Origin: Eubacterium sp.
Lineage (GTDB): Bacteria; Bacillota; Clostridia; Lachnospirales; Lachnospiraceae
Length of the DNA stretch: 64,000 bases
Reading direction: 5' to 3'
Assembly: GCA_021769425.1 (NCBI GenBank)
Contig: JAETSX010000038.1
Location: 1-64,000, forward strand
Shown here: piece after piece, positions 60,669-64,000 of the stretch
How the letters are laid out: each line of letters starts with the position of its first letter
Position numbering within the stretch: the stretch's first letter is position 1
Program-made: the position numbers and the translations under genes
Notes under the pieces: generated by a model
Database searches by the model: none
Seen by the model: only the letters and a program-made list of their open reading frames with translations
Told to the model about the DNA's origin: nothing

Positions 60669-60751
60669 AATTAAATATTCAGGGATTCCATAAAATATTC
60701 AGAGCTGCCATAATTCCTCTATCTTCTTATGTCTCGTAATTAAATATTCAG
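60654..60751 (-). repeat. Duplicated 3' end of the coiled-coil gene, overlapping the next start
   Basis: A 29-bp unit ending TAATTAAATATTCAG (plus strand) occurs at 60723-60751, over the coiled-coil gene stop, and again at 60654-60682. In the second copy one base change creates the ATG of the MBL lipoprotein gene. A third partial copy lies at 60691-60719. Confidence 0.8.
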
Positions 60752-61642
60752 GTCTACCATAATTCCCTTAATTTCTTCCGGCAGCAATGCCTGTTCCTCC
60801 AAGATCTGCTGAGTATTGTCGATAATTTCCTTCTGCCTGTTCTGAAGATCCTGCATCAGGGCCGCATGAGACTCTGCAGAAGGCGGTGCGGGGCGGTTTT
60901 CCCTTGCTCTTTTTCGTTTCTCTAACCCTTCCTCCAGTTCCTTGGCCTTTTTTTCCTGCTCTATCTGAGCTTCCTTCATCTCTTCTTCCTGTTCCGTCTT
61001 TTCCTCTTTGGCTTCTTCGGCCTTTTCCACCGTCTCTTCCAGTTCCTTATCTACGGTATCTTTGGCCTCGTTCATCAGCATTCCTATCATTTCCTTGCTG
61101 GCAGCCTTCATTGTCTCCTCGGCAGCTTTAAATGCATCTGTCATTCCGTGATGCTTTAAAGCTTCCTGCTTCATTGATTTAATGGCGCTGGTGGAATCCG
61201 CAACCATAGACTGGCCCTTTTCCATTTCTTTTTTCCAGTGAGATTCCATCTCATTCAGATCTTTCATATAAGCGTCATAATCTTCGCCGCCGTCCGGATA
61301 TTCTTCCTTCAGCTGCTTTTTCTGCTCCTGGACTGATTTCAGCTCCTTCGAAGCTGCCAGCGCCTGTTCCTTGCCTTCCTCAATCTGTCCCCGGCATTCC
61401 TCCATCACTTCATCCACCTGGGAATCCGATTCAAACTGCTGCTTTACAAAGTCCATGGCATCCTGCATGGCTTTCTTCTTTTTCTCTGCAATGCTGTCCT
61501 GGCACAGATTTAATTCGGACGCATCAATACTCTTTTTCTGATCTTTTTCCTGTTTTTCCTTGTCTGGGTTATTCTCCAGACGATCTTTTCCATAACTGTT
61601 TTTTACAATTGTCTCCTGCTCTTTTGCATTTCCAATTTTCAT
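60740..61642 (-). CDS. Coiled-coil protein, unrecognised
   Basis: The 300-residue, highly charged protein is Glu/Lys rich and almost all helical, with long heptad runs (KELEETVEKAEEAKEEKTEQ, QEKKAKELEEGLEKRKRARE). It has no signal peptide or membrane segment. The C-terminal DNTQQILEEQALLPEEIKGI is the most distinctive part. It may be structural or bind another coil. Its 3' end has been duplicated into the start region of the next gene. Confidence 0.75.
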   Translation of the reverse strand: MKIGNAKEQETIVKNSYGKDRLENNPDKEKQEKDQKKSIDASELNLCQDSIAEKKKKAMQDAMDFVKQQFESDSQVDEVMEECRGQIEEGKEQALAASKELKSVQEQKKQLKEEYPDGGEDYDAYMKDLNEMESHWKKEMEKGQSMVADSTSAIKSMKQEALKHHGMTDAFKAAEETMKAASKEMIGMLMNEAKDTVDKELEETVEKAEEAKEEKTEQEEEMKEAQIEQEKKAKELEEGLEKRKRARENRPAPPSAESHAALMQDLQNRQKEIIDNTQQILEEQALLPEEIKGIMVDLNI

Positions 61643-61818
61643 GTCTCTTCCCCTTTCTGCATTTCTCTGAAATAGTACCTGTTATTTGTATCGGTACTTT
61701 TCCCTATTTCCTTAATTTTCCCTATTAATATGGTGCAAAAAGGCGTTTTTCTGTTGTAAGAAACATTGTCTGATGCTGCAGATGAGCATTTAGACAAATG
61801 ATTGGCATGGGTAATTTA

Positions 61819-61948
61819 TTATACTAAGGAACTGACGCTTAGTATAACAATATGCACACAGCCACACAAAGGAAAATTGCCGCTTTGCGGCGTGCGGCTG
61901 GCGCAACTGTACGCAAATCTTTTTGCCGTGCAGTATAACAGTTCCTTA
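61819..61948 (-). repeat. Copy 2 of the ~125-bp dispersed repeat
   Basis: Reverse-complement match to 15824-15952. This copy is bounded by perfect 10-bp inverted ends, TAAGGAACTG (61825-61834) and CAGTTCCTTA (61939-61948), and has a terminal hairpin TTATACTAAG/CTTAGTATAA. It fills the 316-bp gap between the coiled-coil and Rrf2 genes. TAAGGAACTG also occurs once at 47924-47933. Confidence 0.85.
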
Positions 61949-61958
61949 TGCCCAAAAA

Positions 61959-62396
61959 TTAGATGCTATAATCCGCAGTTCCTCTCAATTCTTTCTCCCA
62001 CTCCACCAAATCTGCAAGCGTTACCTTGTCCACCACCTCGTTTACGGCGTCATAAAGCATCTGCCAAAAACGCAGCGTCACACATTCCCTGCTGCGGCTG
62101 CAGGAATTCTCCTCTTCCTCCAGGCAAGCCACAGGGGCAAGGCTTCCCTCAATCTGACGCAAGATCATTCCTACGGTATATTCTTCTGGCTTCTTTGCCA
62201 GCATATAACCGCCGCCCGGTCCTCTCAGACTTTTTACATATCCGCATTTTTGGAAAACAGAAATAATCTGCTCCAGATACTTGATGGAAATCTCCTGACG
62301 TCCGGCTACATCTTTCAGCCTGACAATCTGATTTTCCTCCAATGCCAAATCCAGCATCAGGCGCAGCGCATACCGGCCCTTCGTAGAAACTTTCAT
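61959..62396 (-). CDS. Rrf2-family regulator with Cys cluster
   Basis: The 145-residue protein has the Rrf2 winged helix (MKVSTKGRYALRLMLDLAL, IVRLKDVAGRQEISIKYLEQ, VKSLRGPGGGYMLAKKP) and three cysteines in a C-x7-C-x5-C array (ACLEEEENSCSRSRECVT), as in IscR and its kin, which bind an Fe-S cluster. It probably senses iron-sulfur status or redox. No isc or suf genes are in the window. It is 16 nt from the CdaR-like gene, same strand. Confidence 0.9.
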   Translation of the reverse strand: MKVSTKGRYALRLMLDLALEENQIVRLKDVAGRQEISIKYLEQIISVFQKCGYVKSLRGPGGGYMLAKKPEEYTVGMILRQIEGSLAPVACLEEEENSCSRSRECVTLRFWQMLYDAVNEVVDKVTLADLVEWEKELRGTADYSI

Positions 62397-62411
62397 TGCC
62401 TCTGCCCTCTC

Positions 62412-63518
62412 TTACTCCTTCGCTTCTTTTTCCTGCTCTCTGGCGCCCTTTTGATAATTCATATTAGAAATTACCATCAGAGCAATCTTAAACAGCATGG
62501 CGTCTTCAAAGGTCCGGATATCCAGGCCCAGAGCTTTCTCAATCCGTTCCAAACGATACACCAGCGTATTTCGGTGTACATATAACTGCCTTGCCGTTTC
62601 CGAAATATTCAGATTATTCTCAAAGAATTTGTTAATGGTTATTGTAGTCTCTTCATCAAACATCTCCGGTATTTTTTCCCCGAAAACTTCCTGCAGAAAC
62701 ATCTCGCACAAACTGATGGGAATCTGATAAATTAAACGTCCAATGCCCAGATTTGCATAGGAAATGGTATTGGCTTCCACATAAAAAATACTGCCAACTT
62801 CCAGAGCCATTCTGGCCTCCTGATAAGAACGGGCGATATCCTGCAGCATCTCCACCCGGTTGCCGTAGCCTACCCGCACTTTTACCATTGCCTCTGTCTG
62901 AAGATTATCCACGATTACCTCTGCCAGATTCGCCAGTCCCTCTTCTGTGGGAATTTCCCTGACATCCTTTACCAGAATCACGGATTTCTCATCTACTTCC
63001 GTTATGAAATCCACAGTGGAAGAAGAAAAAAGGTTCCTCACCGTTTCCATCACAACTCCGTCTTTCTTGCCGGATACCTCTATCACAAACACCACCCGCT
63101 GGGCTGTCTCAATATGAAGCTTCTTGGCCTTATTATACATGTCCACTACCAGCATATTTCCCAGAACCACATTCTGCATAAAACTGTTCCGGTCAAACTG
63201 TTCCCGGAAAGCGCTGACCATGTTGCGGATCTGACATGCGGCCAGACGTCCTATCATATAAGCTTCTTCCCCGCTTGCCCTGGCGAGCAGAATATATTCC
63301 AGTTCATTTTCAATTAGAATCTTAAAAAAATGGCAGCCAGACAACATCTGGCTCTCTGCCATAGAGTCTGCAAAAAAACGGATGGCGTCTCCCATTTCCT
63401 CTTCAATGGGGTACGTGGACGCCAGCAAATTTCCCTTATCGCTGTAAAGCGCCAGATCAATTCTGGATATCTCTTTGATTTCTTCCAATGTTACCTGTAA
63501 CCTATGATTTGATAGCAT
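62412..63518 (-). CDS. CdaR/PucR-type transcriptional regulator
   Basis: The 368-residue protein starts MLSNHRLQVTLEEIKEI at 63518 behind CGGAGAA. It has an N-terminal diacid-sensor-like region (IDLALYSDKGNLLASTYP), a GGDEF-like middle part and a C-terminal HTH_30 domain (NISETARQLYVHRNTLVYRL, ALGLDIRTFEDAMLFKIAL). Relatives control sugar-acid or purine use. It lies next to an MsmK/UgpC-type ABC ATPase gene, so sugar or glycerol-phosphate uptake is a possible target. Confidence 0.85.
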   Translation of the reverse strand: MLSNHRLQVTLEEIKEISRIDLALYSDKGNLLASTYPIEEEMGDAIRFFADSMAESQMLSGCHFFKILIENELEYILLARASGEEAYMIGRLAACQIRNMVSAFREQFDRNSFMQNVVLGNMLVVDMYNKAKKLHIETAQRVVFVIEVSGKKDGVVMETVRNLFSSSTVDFITEVDEKSVILVKDVREIPTEEGLANLAEVIVDNLQTEAMVKVRVGYGNRVEMLQDIARSYQEARMALEVGSIFYVEANTISYANLGIGRLIYQIPISLCEMFLQEVFGEKIPEMFDEETTITINKFFENNLNISETARQLYVHRNTLVYRLERIEKALGLDIRTFEDAMLFKIALMVISNMNYQKGAREQEKEAKE

Positions 63519-63603
63519 ATTTATTCTCCGTAATATGAAAAACGGAAGCAACACATTCCTGCGTCGCTTCCTGACTTTTGTGTTATGAAATTATATTACC
63601 GAA

Positions 63604-64000
63604 TTAGTGGGTAATTGTCAATTCGGTTTCTTTATCAAATACATGCATTGCATTAATGTCCATAGCCAACTTGATGGAATCGCCGAGACGAGCCGGTGTG
63701 CTGGAGGATACCTTTGCAGTCATGCTGGTTCCATTGATGGTATAATACAGCAATACTTCGGAGCCAAGCAATTCATATCCGGTAACTTTGGTGTTGAATA
63801 CGCTGTCCTTATGCGCTTCAAGAGCTGCCGGAGCGTCATCCACATCTTCCGGACGGATACCGATTACAACCGTTTTGCCGTTATAATGTCCGTCAATCAG
63901 TTTCTTTGCTTTTTCAGGAGGCAGTACAATGCTGTTCTCTCCAACTTTCAGAGACACTTTGTCGCCTTCGATCTTGCAGACTGCATCCAGGAAGTTCATC
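63604..64000 (-). CDS. MsmK/UgpC-type ABC ATPase, C-terminal part
   Basis: The gene runs off the window end; the last about 132 residues are present. They form the regulatory MalK-like tail: PSMNFL-type junction (MNFLDAVCKI), VVIGIRPEDVDDAP, VTGYELLGSEVLLYYTI and the end AMHVFDKETELTI. Such ATPases are shared by several sugar ABC importers of Firmicutes. The Walker motifs lie outside the window. Confidence 0.85.
   Translation of the reverse strand, partial: MNFLDAVCKIEGDKVSLKVGENSIVLPPEKAKKLIDGHYNGKTVVIGIRPEDVDDAPAALEAHKDSVFNTKVTGYELLGSEVLLYYTINGTSMTAKVSSSTPARLGDSIKLAMDINAMHVFDKETELTITH

Overview
The window reads as chromosome of an anaerobic Clostridia bacterium, most likely a gut Lachnospiraceae. 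The reasons are the oxygen-sensitive class III ribonucleotide reductase (nrdD/nrdG), FeoA/FeoB ferrous-iron uptake, a small rubredoxin, two electron-transfer-flavoprotein pairs, a CotH/DUF4956/VTC surface cluster with a VanRS-like two-component system, strong AGGAGG ribosome sites and moderate GC content. This placement is inference. No rRNA, tRNA or CRISPR array was recognised.

Layout. 0-0.3 kb: left end of an insertion sequence that has cut an ApaLI-like restriction-enzyme gene. 0.5-6 kb: CotH, DUF4956 and VTC genes next to a histidine kinase and response regulator, with a possible shared regulator box. 6.2-9.4 kb: accessory scrap (TetR regulator, KTR fragment, internally deleted MFS pump, decapitated DUF4097 gene, dead IS1182-type transposase). 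9.5-13.6 kb: rubredoxin, DUF2325 protein, FeoB, two FeoA and a DtxR-type regulator, with one operator motif ([AG]TTAG-N6-CTAAC) in front of three of the transcription units. 13.7-20.4 kb: a large secreted repeat protein, a hybrid sensor kinase whose last receiver domain is cut by a mobile repeat, and a rubredoxin/glutamate-synthase fusion. 20.6-26.9 kb: LacI regulator, esterase, MFS and SSS transporters, YitT protein. 27-39.2 kb: two divergent operons that together resemble the E. coli cai/fix carnitine system: two acyl-CoA dehydrogenases (one CaiA-like), a CaiD-like crotonase, an MBL hydrolase, two family III CoA-transferases, FixAB, a CaiC-like ligase and a second EtfBA. 39.4-44.1 kb: a decayed defence-like island (AIPR gene with two small repeat insertions, a three-gene ATPase module, flavodoxin and AAA/nuclease remnants). 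44.2-50.1 kb: chemoreceptor, Y-family polymerase with YolD partner, truncated ATPase, PurF paralogue without its catalytic cysteine. 50.3-53.5 kb: OpuC-type quaternary-amine ABC importer. 53.6-64 kb: LysA, TrmB-type regulator, NrdDG, a ComEC-like MBL lipoprotein, a coiled-coil protein, an Rrf2 regulator, a CdaR-like regulator and the end of an MsmK/UgpC-type ATPase.

Together, the central part looks like an acyl-CoA based anaerobic respiration or reduction module: a substrate is imported, converted to a CoA thioester by ligase or CoA-transfer, hydrated or dehydrated, and reduced by an acyl-CoA dehydrogenase fed by Etf. The chemistry fits carnitine/crotonobetaine or another unsaturated or hydroxylated acid. 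The OpuC importer 11 kb away could supply a quaternary amine, but the substrate is not proven.

The most unusual genome-scale signal is structural. Many genes have their 3' ends tandemly duplicated just past the stop codon (29-, 39- and 40-bp units, with two looser cases), and several families of small palindromic mobile repeats sit between genes and have truncated some of them.
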